From Chalciporus piperatus (taxonomy: Eukaryota > Basidiomycota > Agaricomycetes > Boletales > Boletaceae), in assembly GCA_038093975.1 (NCBI GenBank), contig JBBPTG010000011.1, forward strand, positions 62,001 through 126,000: a stretch of DNA of 64,000 nucleotides, in the 5' to 3' direction. This document shows, one piece after another, positions 1 to 10,759 of the stretch. Below the pieces are notes generated by a model. That model was not told the DNA's origin. It ran no database searches and was given only the letters and a program-made list of their open reading frames with translations. Within the stretch, counting starts at the first letter, position 1. Every line of letters starts with the position of its first letter. Position numbers and translations under genes: made by a program.

Positions 1-1342
1 AAAAATGATGAGCTAGAATGGCAGAAAGAGCCAATAGCATGCGTACATTCTGGATTTGTGTGAGTTGAGAGCCCTCTGGTAGTCTGTAAGCCAAGAATTT
101 TCGTTCCGGTGGTTCCTGTATCGTATCTCAAAGTAAGAAAGCGAGCGCATGAAATGAAATGAAAGGCAAGTACAATTTCGCCAAGAAGTTTGCGATTTTC
201 TTCCATCTTTTCTTTAGACCCTACCCAGCGAGAAAATGTGTCCCAAATGTACGAGCTACCCATCTTGAAATGGAACGCAACGACCTGTCTTGGGACTGGT
301 TCCGCAGGTACGCTGGCCTCGGGCCCAGATACTTCGGATTGGGGCGTCGGTGCGGCGGTGGGGAACGGAACAATGGTGGTTAGTGTGATGTCCCCGATGG
401 AACCACCATGTCCTGACGTCGAGATCCACTCGCACGTCGCGGGACCGCGAGGGAATATCCAACGGTCTGATGGTGATTCTCGGAATTCGAGTACAATGTC
501 AAACTCCTTGACCGGTGCTTGGTATTGGTATTGGTATTGTGGTGCAGCTGCTGCGGTCGTTGAAAGCGGTGTGGTGGAGGAATCTGCTCCTAGGGCGCTC
601 GTTCGAGAAGTAGTGGGAGGAACACTCGTGGCCACGGATGAGGTGTTCGCTAGTGATTGAATCAGGAGTCCAAGGGTTTTCAACTGATCTGGCGACGCCC
701 TTCCGGATGCAGCCAATTGTAGCAGATTTGCGAGGGTTGGATTTGATGTCGCTGCAGCATTGACCTGGGATATGAGAGAGGGTGGAACGGTCAAGGTCGA
801 GGATAAAGACGAAATGAGGGCATTAGATGCATCCCCTGCCGGTGCCGCCACAGATGATGGGTTTCCCGCCTGGGACGATGCGGCCGGCACTGACTGATAC
901 ACGAACGTCGTTTGTTGGGGGGCTGCTATAGGGGTCGGGCGATAATGGACTTCAAACACCGTCGTATCCATAAAGAAGTGGGGGCCAATTTGCAGGGTGC
1001 ATCTCCCTCTATTGTATATCGTGTGCGGAGGTGGCAAAACATCAGGTTGCTTTCCACCCCTTCCTCGGCTTGAGAATTTTGGAAACATTGACCAAAGCCA
1101 TTTTTCCCTCGCTGCGACAATGACAGTGAGCAATGGTGAATGCTAGCGATTGGTTGATCTGACATTGTTTTAGCGACTGTAAGATTACAAAACTGGGCAA
1201 GGTCAGGCGCGGTGGTTACATATAGAATGGCTGCTTGCCTTTCTGCGGGTGATTTGAGCTCTGTAGACTCGCTATCGGTGCTATCGACCTCCCAGTCTGG
1301 GGCATCTCCTACTGGCAGTTTGACCGGTTGAGTGCGAATCAT
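1..1342 (-). CDS. Unrecognised protein, 3' end cut by window edge
   Basis: The function is not recognised. The reading starts at ATG 1342 (MIRTQPVK...) and has one clear intron, 1112-1188, with donor GTAATC and acceptor CGCAG. Joining there makes one open frame from 1342 down to at least about 160. The N-terminal 120 residues look like a folded domain (for example REKWLWSMFPKFSSRG and QIGPHFFMDTTVFEVHYRP). A Ser/Ala/Thr/Gln-rich linker follows, with a short YQYQYQ run near 523-540. A second ordered block (FDIVLEFRESPSDRWIFPRG) then leads to a charged helix (GSKEKMEENRKLLGEI). The end lies off the left edge or behind another intron, because the frame after about 160 is less protein-like. The gene is divergent from BDP1 with 150 bp between start codons. 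In-frame ATGs further upstream (to 1432) are possible starts. A chromatin or transcription-complex subunit is possible, but that is a guess. Confidence 0.6.
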
Positions 1343-1492
1343 GAAGCGTTTGTTTGTTTGTGTTGTGCAACACCCTCTCTGAGTGAATTGATCTCTCCTG
1401 AGCATTGCCATACTTCGCTCCATCGTCAGCAAATGAGTACGCGAGTTCGTGAGTTTTTCTGCATTTATATCGTCTCGTCGACAGTGTGTAAC

Positions 1493-3002
1493 ATGGTAAC
1501 AGAGAAAGGCGGCACCGTTTTTCGCCCAGTCGCGAAAGCGCGACCTCGCGTCGCCGAGGTCAGCTCCAGACAGCCTTCAGTATCACAGGATATTCGCGCT
1601 TCCCATCCCGCACCAGATGCACATAAAAATCTTATCTTTGTTCCTCTTGAGGACACCGCACCCGTTGCTTTGCCCCCACCATCCACAGTGCCTCCCCAGC
1701 TTTCATTGCAGAGGAACCTAGACCAAGAGCTCCCTGCCATTCCCAACACGACTCAGTCGGGTGTTCCGATCGTGATGTCGTCTTCGAGGGCCACCACACA
1801 GCCGCGAGTGATTGAGCCTCAGGTCCCCCCTATACTAGAGATGCCCGCGGACGCCTCCAGGCCGGAAGTCCCAATCGTTGAGCCGACCCCCGAAGCCCAA
1901 CGCAGGAAAAGAACCGGATCCGAGTTGGCGCCTACCGCTGCTTCTAAAACGTCCCGCAAAGCGCGACGACCCACAACACCAGCGTTTGATGCCGATGCCG
2001 ATCCTGGGGAGGATCTCGATCCAACGTCTGTTACTATGGCCGCGTTGTGCGAAGACACTGGACAGGGTCGCGTGAGTAGCAAAGCTGCACAGATTCTTGA
2101 TAACCATCTTGCGTGGAAGAGGTCCAACAAGGACAAAAGGGCGAGAATGAGGGTGATGATGGAAGCGAAGAAGTATGGTCGAAACGAGGACGGCGAAGCT
2201 ACACAATCAAGACGCCCGGAAACTGACGTGGAACAAACTGCACCTCCGAACGCAACGCCTGGACCATCTTCTCAGCCAGCCTCTGCCGTCGAAGACGCAT
2301 CTGGTCAGGGCTTCGACTATACCCAAGCTGTTTCCACAAGTCGTTACAATGTCCAGGTCCGGATTGGTCCCAGCGGAGAGACTATTGTCGATGAAGAATC
2401 CTTGTTCGTCGATCGCAATGCCGAGGAAGATACCACTGAATACACACATATTGAAGAATCAGACGTCTCGAAGTTTGTCAACTCCGCGACATACTCTAAA
2501 CGTTTTCGCGGATCACGCTGGAGTGCTGAGGAAACCGAATTGTTTTACAACGTAAGCTAGTTCGGTTCCGTAGGGTTGCATGGGCTTGACGCTTTGCTAG
2601 GCTCTGTCGCAGTTCGGCGAAAACTACGAACTCATTTCCTACGTTTTGCCTGGTCGAGATCGCAAAGCATGTAAAAACAAATTTAAAGCCGAGGACAAGA
2701 AAAATCCAAATCGTATTAACTATTGCTTGAACAATCGCAAGCCATACGGTTCGTGCTTCCTCGAAGCAGCCTAGTTTTCTTAGCTGAAGATATACACAGA
2801 CATGCAAACTTTGTCCCGCATGACCGGAAAGGACTTCAGCGGTCCTACACCGGAGATACGAGCCCCAGCAACTTTGTCGCTGGGTGAACCGCAAAATAAC
2901 GCACAAGCTGGTAAACCTCCAACAAAGGGGCAGACCGAGGGTTCTACCGCTGAGGATGCTGAGGAGGTAGTTGGGGATATCTCTAGTTTTGATCCTGAGT
3001 GA
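1493..3002 (+). CDS. BDP1: TFIIIB subunit B'' (Bdp1)
   Basis: Bdp1 is the SANT-domain subunit of TFIIIB. With TBP and Brf1 it recruits RNA polymerase III to tRNA and 5S genes. Three exons, 1493-2551, 2601-2748 and 2800-3002, give 469 residues. Residues 1-330 are mostly disordered, rich in Pro, Ser and Thr, with a basic patch near the start (FRPVAKARPR). The signature SANT/Myb domain straddles the first intron: RGSRWSAEETELFYN, then ALSQFGENYELIS, then LPGRDRKACKNKFKAEDKKNP. This matches the Bdp1 SANT fold, including the extended third helix. The C-terminal exon is acidic and ends ISSFDPE. The second donor (GTTCGT) is weak but keeps the frame. The protein is somewhat short for a Bdp1. A Pol III gene, tRNA-Phe, lies 70 bp past its stop codon. 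ATG 1493 is chosen because the upstream in-frame residues look untranslated. Confidence 0.9.
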
Positions 3003-3071
3003 AATGATGTACTGTATTGATGGGTTAGATAGCTTGTTGCACATGTTGTTACTTATCTGTGCCAAATGCAA

Positions 3072-3160
3072 GCCGGGATAGCTCAGCTGGGAGAGCAACA
3101 GACTGAAGCGATTAGCAGCTCGTTTTCTGGAGGTCCCGTGTTCAATCCACGGTCCTGGCA
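3072..3160 (+). tRNA. tRNA-Phe (GAA) with 16-base intron
   Basis: A full cloverleaf can be folded. The acceptor stem GCCGGGA pairs with TCCTGGC (one G-U). The D arm GCTC/GAGC encloses AGCTGGGA with internal A-box character (TAGCTCAGCTGGG). The anticodon stem ACAGA/TCTGG has a mismatch only at its base. The anticodon GAA is at 3105-3107, followed by G37. The T arm CCGTG-TTCAATC-CACGG serves as the B box. The intron (about 3109-3124) sits one base 3' of the anticodon, the canonical position for nuclear tRNA introns; removing it leaves 73 bases plus CCA to be added. A T-run follows at once. Confidence 0.93.
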
Positions 3161-3171
3161 TTTCTTTTTTT
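3161..3171 (+). terminator. RNA polymerase III terminator
   Basis: The bases after the tRNA discriminator read TTTC followed by seven T residues, the standard oligo-T Pol III stop. Confidence 0.85.
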
Positions 3172-4139
3172 GTTTTGCCCATGTGCACCATGACAGCAGT
3201 ACTGTGGGGAAGTTTCGATTTCTGCACCGAGTTGTCCCGTGTCGTCAGCCCTTCTCGCGGATCACTCTCCTCATCAAAAGAAACACTTCAGGTCACCCAG
3301 TCGTTTGCACAAGCGGAAGCACCTCTAGAACAACTTCTAGATCTCCATTCAGTACCTCTGCTTCACGATCGCCCCTACGCCCCCACTGGCAGACTGCCGG
3401 CGACGACAGCGGATATCCACCAGTATGCACAACGCTATCGAGTCAACAGTACCGTTGACGATTTATAAGTTAACATATTGATAATGTCTTCCTTATTCCA
3501 TTCAAAGTCGCGCAGGTGTCATGTTACACGAGATGAGGGTGGTAATGCGTTGCTCTCGCCTTATCACTCTCATCTCATGTAACAGATATTCTCAGGTTGT
3601 TTGTGTCCTTGACATCGATTTGACGAATGCACCTGCAGCTTACTCCTCGAGATGGGAGAAGTGTGCGGACAATACAGACCGTCACTCTCATCCGGAGGCT
3701 CTGACTATTCCAAGCTGACGTAGAGTGGGTGCTGCATCAGGTGGTATGTTCTCCTTGAATGGCAAATTAGGCTTAGCTCAGCCCAGATTATTTCATCAAT
3801 GGTACGTGGTTCGTGCTATCGCCATTCGGTTACTTGTTGATGTGGACTTCCGCGAATTCCATCAGAAGACGGGGAGCATAAAGTTGCCGTCTCTACTGAA
3901 ACGAGCTAGTCCTGTGATGAGTTTGGAGACTTGGCGACTTGATTGGATTGCGCAGTTTCGTATGAATGCTTTCGCAATTCAAGAAGGGCGCTCTCGGACT
4001 TGATAAGCCATCAGATATTCCCCTCGGTATGTGATTCTGAAGCCAACTTACAGATAGCATTACTAAACCCTAGGAGGTGTAATCGTTCAAGTACGCCGTA
4101 AAATCTGTGAAGCTGCCTACGCCTCCCATCCGTGACGCG
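3172..4139. other. Intergenic, about 1 kb, with a weak ORF
   Basis: No confident gene. A 97-codon plus-strand frame (3175-3468), which opens with a non-standard start, has reasonable codon texture from about 3240 onward but resembles no family I know. It could be a relic. An imperfect hairpin lies at 3522-3584 (listed separately). The remainder holds only scattered short frames and the presumed promoter of the transporter gene. Confidence 0.5.
3522..3584. repeat. Imperfect inverted repeat (23-bp arms)
   Basis: The left arm is 3522-3544 (TGTTACACGAGATGAG...) and the right arm is 3562-3584 (...CTCATCTCATGTAACA), with a 17-base loop. Twenty of 23 positions pair exactly and two of the three others would be G-U in RNA, so a transcript would fold into a strong hairpin. 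It lies in the intergenic region upstream of the transporter gene. Confidence 0.7.
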
Positions 4140-6253
4140 ATGGATGAACCCAAAGAACCTTATCACTCTCCAGACAATCCTCGGGAGATCAGAGGAGAGA
4201 ATTTCCTCGATCCTGCACGAGCGTCTCTAGAAAAAACTGTCTGGAGGAAGCTCGATAGACGGGTTCTTCCGATGTGCACTCTATTCTTCCTGCTTGCGTT
4301 CTTGGTACGTTGTGAGCAATCCGCTCAATGATGAGCCAGTCTGGTGACGAGCAAAACAAATATGCAGGATAGGACGAACATCGGAAATGCTCGTGTGGCT
4401 GGGATTCAGACATCGCTCGGAATGTCTAATTATCAGGTATGATGCCTAATCTTCTTGACGATCGTGTTTTAAAGCACTTTGCCTTGTAGTATACCATGGC
4501 TCTTACCATCACATATATGCAAGTTGCAATGTGAAATGATGCTTCGCGTCCGCTGACGGACATTAGTCCCCTTGTTGTCGCAGAGTTCCCTACCACCCTT
4601 GCCTTGAAGGTATCTCAGCTGTCGATGAGTGTGTACTTAGCCACTTGACCTTGATGCTGCAGTACGTGGGCCCAGACCGCATGCTTCCTGTTATGGTCAC
4701 CCTGTGGGGTATAGTTTGCGCCTTACAAGGTGAAGCTCAGGATACTATAGGTCATCACGACGACGCTGCTAACAAAACTTCAAGGGGTTATCCGCAATTA
4801 TGCTGGACTGCTGGCATGTCGGTTCTTTCTGGGGCTTGTTGAAGGTTTGGATACTCCATGCTGCATTTTTACCGAGCGTTAAGCACAGCGAGGCGCAGGT
4901 GGTCTCTTCCCCGGGATCGTTCTGTATCTTTCAATCTTCTACCCTCGTAGTCAACTCCAGATAAGGTATACGTGAACTTGACGCACCTGATGTGCAGCTG
5001 CTTTCTGACAACACGTCGACCAGAGTTGCTACTTTCTACACATCGGCCTCGTTGTCGGGTGCCTTTTCTGGTTTGCTTGCTGCAGCTATTAACAATCTCG
5101 ATGGCAAGGGTGGTAAGCCCGGATGGGCTTGGATATTCATTCTGGTAACTTTTCGGAGACGAATGGTTTCTCCATTTTTCCACTCATGAGTGTTAACAGG
5201 AGGGATTATTTTCGGTGCTCTTCGGCTTGATCTCGTTCTTTCTCCTCCCTCGCTCTCCCGAAACCGCTCGATTCCTCGCACTTGAAGAGCGAGAATACGT
5301 CATCCATAAACTCAAACATGACGGTGCCGTGTCGCAAGATGACAACAGGGATAACTTCAGCTGGGCAGAAGTCGGCAGAGCAGCCCGATCCCCGCATCTT
5401 TGGTTTCTCTGCATCGCCTTCTTCTTTAGTGGTAATACCACGCATCCCAGGATTTAGTCACAACTCACCTTTTACATTCATCAGGCACGGTACTGTTCGG
5501 ACTGGCTTAGTACGATCATTCTGTCTATTCCCCCGAGCAATGCTTACGTCTTCGACGGATAGCTTCGAACCTACTATCGTAGCTGGTCTCGGCTATGCAG
5601 GCAACCGAGCTCAGCTAATGAGTGTACCTCCCTTCGCAGTTGCCTATGTCTGTGAGTACTCATGTCTCATTTCTCCAACACTCATCTGTATCGTTACGTG
5701 CTACAGTATCTCTTATCTCAGCCTTCATATCCGACCGCTATCGCTCCCGTGGATACAATGCCATTTTCTTTTCCGTTCTCGAGGTTGTAGGATTTTCAAT
5801 GTTTTATGGTAAGCATGACCGCCTGAGCACATGCCGTGATTGTCCTGAAACTTCCACACAGCCAGCGAATCGAACAAAATCCGCTACGGGTCCCTTTTCT
5901 TCTCTATCACCGGTGCATACTGTGCTGCACCTGCATTGATCACATGGATGGCGAATAACAGCACGCCACACAGCAGACGGGCAACTGTGATTGCATTCTC
6001 TTTCATCATGACCAACTCAGGTGGTATCCTTGCCACATGGCTCCTTGGATCGCTTTCTCCTGCTCCAGACTACAAGACAGCAACAATCACATTCATTATC
6101 ATGTCCGTCGGCATGGTGCTTTTCTCAACGGTTAACCTGGTGTATCTCTCCAGAGAAAATCGTATAAAGGCTCACAGAAGAGAGAGGATCACGAGGGAAG
6201 AGGAGGCGGAGAGTCTGGGAGATCGCAGCGCATGGTTCATCTATAGTCTCTAG
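4140..6253 (+). CDS. MFS transporter, anion:cation symporter (allantoate permease-like) family
   Basis: This is a twelve-helix major facilitator protein of the ACS family (Dal5/Tna1/Liz1 group), predicted to import a small organic anion such as a vitamin or nicotinate-like compound across the plasma membrane; the substrate cannot be read from sequence. Thirteen exons (4140-4304, 4368-4436, 4490-4518, 4567-4609, 4663-4729, 4785-4844, 4899-4965, 5024-5144, 5200-5431, 5485-5509, 5563-5651, 5707-5808, 5862-6253) sum to 486 residues. Family marks are LDRTNIGNARVAG after helix 1, the loop KYVGPDRMLP, the G-rich helix 4 (RNYAGLLACRFFLGLVEGG), YPRSQLQIR, and the C-terminal RYGSLFFS...TWMANN segment. 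The third intron (4519-4566) is GC-AG with donor GCAAGT. The protein is intact. A paralogue with the same exon plan lies inverted at 28.8-30.8 kb. Confidence 0.9.
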
Positions 6254-6658
6254 AGCTTATACTTTGTTCAAAGCTCTCGTATGGGAGCGCACGCAAGGCG
6301 TGTAATTTACGTATGTTTGATGCCTGCGGTAGATCAAGCTCAAGCTCAGGGGGATCAGCCATTTCCAAGCATCCTAAAAAGGAAGGTGTAGTTTTCTGAA
6401 CTTGTTACTCTGAGCTGGGGTCAGTCATCGCGCATTTGTTGGTTCAAAAGCTTCGATTCCGATGCGGATAAGACCTTCAGCCGACTTGTGGTATGACCCG
6501 GTTATTTGCGAATGGAAGATTTGTTTGAGAGGTATGTATCACGGAAGACGCTCGGACGCCATCACGTGGACGAGTTAGCCATATTAAAACGCGGTCGCGG
6601 GTGAGTTATCACATCATCTCCCGCTCTCTTAGACACCCCATCAACCCAAGCAAGAAAT
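6254..6658. promoter_or_regulatory. DMC1: Intergenic region upstream of DMC1
   Basis: This stretch of 405 bases holds no gene. It contains a CACGTG E-box-like hexamer at 6563-6568 and an AT-rich TATTAAAA element near 6583-6589, about 70 bases before the DMC1 start. Both assignments are by position and motif only. Confidence 0.35.
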
Positions 6659-8673
6659 ATGGCACCAAGACGTACAATCGCGCCAGAGGAGAGCGTGCCC
6701 CCACCCAGTCGACCTCCGAGCCCTCCGGCGATTGATGACATTGAGGAAGTAAGCTTTCAGGCTCCCAACTCCAATACTCCCTGTTAATCATGACATCCAC
6801 AGACACCTTTCTTCGATAGCATAGACGAGCTTCAACAACAAGTGAGACCATTTCTCTCGATCTTCTCTCGTACCTGACTTTGCTAGGGAATAAACGTTCA
6901 AGATATACTCAAGCTCAAGGTAAGTAATTGTCCTCATGTTTAGCCTACCGTGCCTCATGTTTTAAAGAGTGCAGCAATCCACACCATCTCCGGAGTCATG
7001 ATGACAACACGCAGACAAATGCTGAAAATTAAGGTATGCACTTTCGAACCCTCTGGATGTCACGCCTTCAAAGTTACTTCAGGGCATGTCGGAGGCGAAA
7101 GTTGAGAAGATCAAGGTAAGAATCGATGCATATATGCGCCTGATAACACCTCACTTTACCCTCCTCTCCCCTCCAGGAAGCCGCACAGAAGATTGCGGTA
7201 AGGACTACTTTGACAACCAGACGCACCGTCTTACAGAGCATAGGGCTCCTCGTTTGCGACGGGGGTTGAAGTCCAGGATCGCCGGAAGCGCGTCCTCATG
7301 ATCAGCACGGGGAGCAAGTCCGTTGATGCTATTCTAGGAGGCGAGTTCATTTTATCCTCCGAACGTGATGGGAAGACAGACTTAGAGCTCCCAAACAGGT
7401 GGAATCGCGTCCCAGTCCATATCAGAAGGTATCATCCCCCCACTGTCGTTGATTTTACTGAGATCTTAGATCGTGCAGTATATGGTGAATTTCGCACAGG
7501 GAAGACACAGATGGCGCACACTATGTGTGTAATAGCTCAACTTCCGCCGGAGCTTGGAGGGGCTGCTGGAAAAGTAAGTCACTTATTCACGACGCCGACA
7601 TATTATGATGTCGCTGTCGTTGAATTGGTTAGGTCGCATATATCGACACCGAAGGTATGTCATAAAAGTGAGCATCCGTGTGGAAGTCGAGCTGAGATGT
7701 TCGCAGGTACCTTTCGACCAGACCGTATTCGGGCGATCGCCGATCGCTTTGGTGTGGACGGAACCATGGCATTAGAGAACATCCTTTACGGTGCGCCCCA
7801 CGATCTCTGCCAGCCGGGCTAGTATTTATGGCTATTGCGAAGCCCGGGCCTTCAATAGCGAACATCAGGTCGGACTCCCATGAACCTCTCCGTCGGCTAG
7901 TGCTCATACTGATATGCAGATGGAACTGATAAACGAGTGCTCGCTTCGCTTCGCAGAGGACAAAGACTTTCGACTTTTGGTGCGTGAAGTACTGCGCGCA
8001 GATTCAAAAATTTGATCCATAATAGATCGTCGATTCCATCATGGCTCTCTTCAGAGTCGACTACTCTGGACGAGGAGAGTTAAGCGAAAGGCAGCAAAAG
8101 GTGCGCATTATAGTTGGATTTACTTCGAGGGTAAAAAAAACACATATACATCGGTACAACAGCTTGCCCAGGTAAGGGACACTATCCATTGATAGGCCAA
8201 GGATCCATGCGACCGTTATCCGCAGATGCTTTCCAAACTAACAAAATTGACTGAGGAATACAATGTTCGCATTCCGCACCCCCTCTCTGCTTAGACTCAT
8301 CTCCTGAACAGATCGCAGTGTTACTCACAAATCAAGTGCAATGTACCTTGAGTTGTCTCTTCTCTGATTGATAACTGATGATAGTCTACAGCCGACCCAG
8401 GAGCTACAATGACCTTCGTGGCTGGCGGTGCTCTGAAGCCAATCGGCGGGCATATTCTCTCGCATTCCTCGGCGACGCGTATTTTCCTGCGAAAGGGTAT
8501 GTGACGAACTGAATGTTCAAGGTCGGGGGATGCTAGCTTCGTGGAGACTCACCCGCAACGGCTCTGTCACAGGGCGCGCCGAAGAGCGCGTAGCGAAACT
8601 AGTCGACAGTCCCGATCGCCCGGAAAGCGAGGCCTCTTACAAGCTGGACGAAGGCGGTTGGGCCGATGTTTGA
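6659..8673 (+). CDS. DMC1: Meiotic recombinase Dmc1 (RecA/Rad51 family)
   Basis: Dmc1 forms filaments on single-stranded DNA and catalyses homologous strand exchange in meiosis. Nineteen exons join to 351 residues, the usual length. Order: disordered Pro-rich head (1-40); helix-hairpin-helix domain ([47 protein letters not shown]); Walker [42 protein letters not shown]; Walker [18 protein letters not shown]; loop-2 region [13 protein letters not shown] with [12 protein letters not shown]; and the conserved end LDEGGWADV. The residues separate it from Rad51 ([17 protein letters not shown] and the C terminus are Dmc1-type). Intron 7341-7398 is GC-AG (donor GCGAGT) and is needed to restore [16 protein letters not shown] before Walker A. 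Exon 15 (8163-8171) is a 9-base microexon coding Leu-Ala-Gln. The gene is intact. Confidence 0.96.
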
Positions 8674-9370
8674 CGACGTTGAACATTGAACTCCTTTTTT
8701 CTGGGTTGCTCCGCGTCTCGTTCAATCCTAACCTTCCGGAGCCCCGACTGGACTCTTTACCCTCCCGTCGCTTCCATCGTGTTTGTGTGCACATGTCTAC
8801 ATCTCGATCTGTTTCATACTGCCCCTGACAAACGTGTTACTACCAGCTTGCTGACCAGTCTTTTCCCACCTAATGCATGTTAAGAATACCGAGTGTGTGA
8901 GCTTCACTGATTATAGAAGTACCCCGCCTTCTCCCCCTCTGGGAAGCAGAGATATGTCCTGATATGTCCCTGGGTTTGCACTGACGAAAGGATGACGCTT
9001 GTTATTATAGACTTTGGAGAGCTTGTCTCGTCGAGCATCCGTGCGACTCGCTATGTAAGCCTGAGATCCAGCGTTGGCCGTTCCTGAACGTGAACGTTTG
9101 AACCTTCACAAGCTTCACAGCCCTACTCAACTCCCGGGGTTTTTGTGACAGGTGGTAGGCATCTGTCATGGTATCCATCAGGTAGTTCCATTCTTTTGGT
9201 ACTGGCCCAGCCAATCAGTGTTGTCAAAAATATTACGTTTCAAGACTGCTTACAGTAACAGATGCGACACATGTGAGCGCATGTGGTACACCGAAGCCAA
9301 CGATATGCACGTTCGTCTGGTGTCCGTATAAAACTCGCGACGAGGAGGGCCCACCTACCCTGGTCCCGAC
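8674..9370. other. Intergenic region with TATA box for RNase T2 gene
   Basis: No gene is supported. A good TATA element, GTATAAAA at 9327-9334, lies about 40 bases before the RNase T2 start codon. The rest shows only short overlapping frames without family resemblance. Confidence 0.5.
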
Positions 9371-10519
9371 ATGCAGGCTGTTGCAAGTATTCTTTTTTGT
9401 GCGGGCTTAGCTCAAGCTACTTTCACCCTCCCGTCCCTGTACCCCAATATCCAGGCATGTGTTGACTTGCCGGTGCAATATTCCTGCGAGAACACTACGG
9501 TCCTCACGAATTCGTGCTGCAATGTGGTAAAAGGCGGTCTTGTGCTGCAAACCCAGTACTGGGATACGTATACCGGCCGGGAAAAACATGGACAGCTGCT
9601 TCCCATGGGTAGCTGGGGTATCCATGGCCTCTGGCCCGATAACTGTGATGGGTGAGTGAGCTGTGTCGGATTTTCACTTTTTTCCTCACTCCACGTACAA
9701 GTTCTTTTGATCAGTATTGCGATCTAACGAGGCAATACGATCCCAATCCATCCCCTTCGACATTCCCGAACGGAACTGTCATCCCTCCTTACAAGGGTCC
9801 AAGTGTGAGGACTTTCATCGAAGAATTTGGGCGCTTTGATCTGTTGAGGTACAGTAAGTACGTCAGATTATGACATCCGATTTCCTCTCAGCTTGCTTGT
9901 AAGTGGACACATTCTGGATCAACCAAAATGCACCAAATGAGGAGTTCTGGGCGCACGAGGTTCGTGATGCATAATTGAGCCGTTAACATGACCTAATGAA
10001 GCATGCAGTTCTCGAAGCACGCAACTTGTACATCGACATTCGATGTTGCCTGTTATGAATCTGGTTACAAGGAGCATCAAGAGGTAATCAACTTCTACGA
10101 AACTGTCACCAAAGTCTTCCAGATGTACCCGACTTACAACATGCTGGCTGCGTAAGTATCCGCCGATTGGGGCTTCAATCCTGCTGACTGTCTCGAAGCG
10201 CCGGAATCCTCCCCTCCAACAAGACAACGTATACCCTCGCGCAGATCACTAATGCTTTGTACTCACAAACCGGCGCCGTTCCTTACTTCGGGTGTACCCA
10301 CAACGGGACTTCCCTAGACGAGGTCTGGTATTTCCACCATGTTCTGGGCACGGTGAGTAACCGTTTCTATGTGGATGTTTGATGGATTTACGTATTTCAT
10401 CGCAGGAACAATATGGCCACTTCAAAACACTCAACTCGACCACACCATCTAGCTGCAAGGAAAGTGGAATTTGGTACTATGAGCGTACCAGCGGATCGGA
10501 GCGTCGCACTACTTATTAA
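9371..10519 (+). CDS. Secreted ribonuclease T2
   Basis: RNase T2 cleaves single-stranded RNA via 2',3'-cyclic phosphates. It is secreted or vacuolar and serves RNA scavenging. Six exons (9371-9651, 9702-9853, 9904-9959, 10009-10151, 10199-10352, 10406-10519) sum to 299 residues. A hydrophobic signal peptide (MQAVASILFCAGLAQA) starts the protein. Both catalytic blocks are present: CAS I as GSWGIHGLWPDNCDG, with the first catalytic His, and CAS II as EFWAHEFSKHATC, with Glu, Lys and the second His. There are many Cys residues for disulphides and several N-glycosylation sites (NTT, NGT, NKT, NST). The C-terminal region (TTPSSCKESGIWYYERT) is the usual fungal RNase T2 tail. There is no membrane anchor or long extension. 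The gene looks complete and active. Confidence 0.95.
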
Positions 10520-10759
10520 TCGTAGTCACAGAGAGCCTTCTGTACTATCTATCCTATTTGCACAAATATCATGCTTCCAAATACCGCGACAACGCGCTAA
10601 TTGAAACGCGAAACTCCACGTGACTGACGCGACACAGTGAACAACCAAACATGTAGCAACAATTTGATTGGATTAAACTAACCAGCCAAACGTCATGGTA
10701 TTTCTACGCGGAGAGTTGTTCACACTTTCTCATTCTTACCATCGCCTGTCACATCGGAT

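Noticed and set aside
190..660. Plus-strand open frame of 156 codons with a YWYWYW run
   Set aside because: It is the shadow of the minus-strand gene at the left edge, whose frame stays open and protein-like across the same bases.
2496..3227. Minus-strand open frame of 243 codons
   Set aside because: It is antisense to the BDP1 SANT exons and to the tRNA, with no domain resemblance.
6659..8673. Rad51 instead of Dmc1
   Set aside because: The block [17 protein letters not shown] and the end LDEGGWADV are of Dmc1 type, and the HhH region fits Dmc1.
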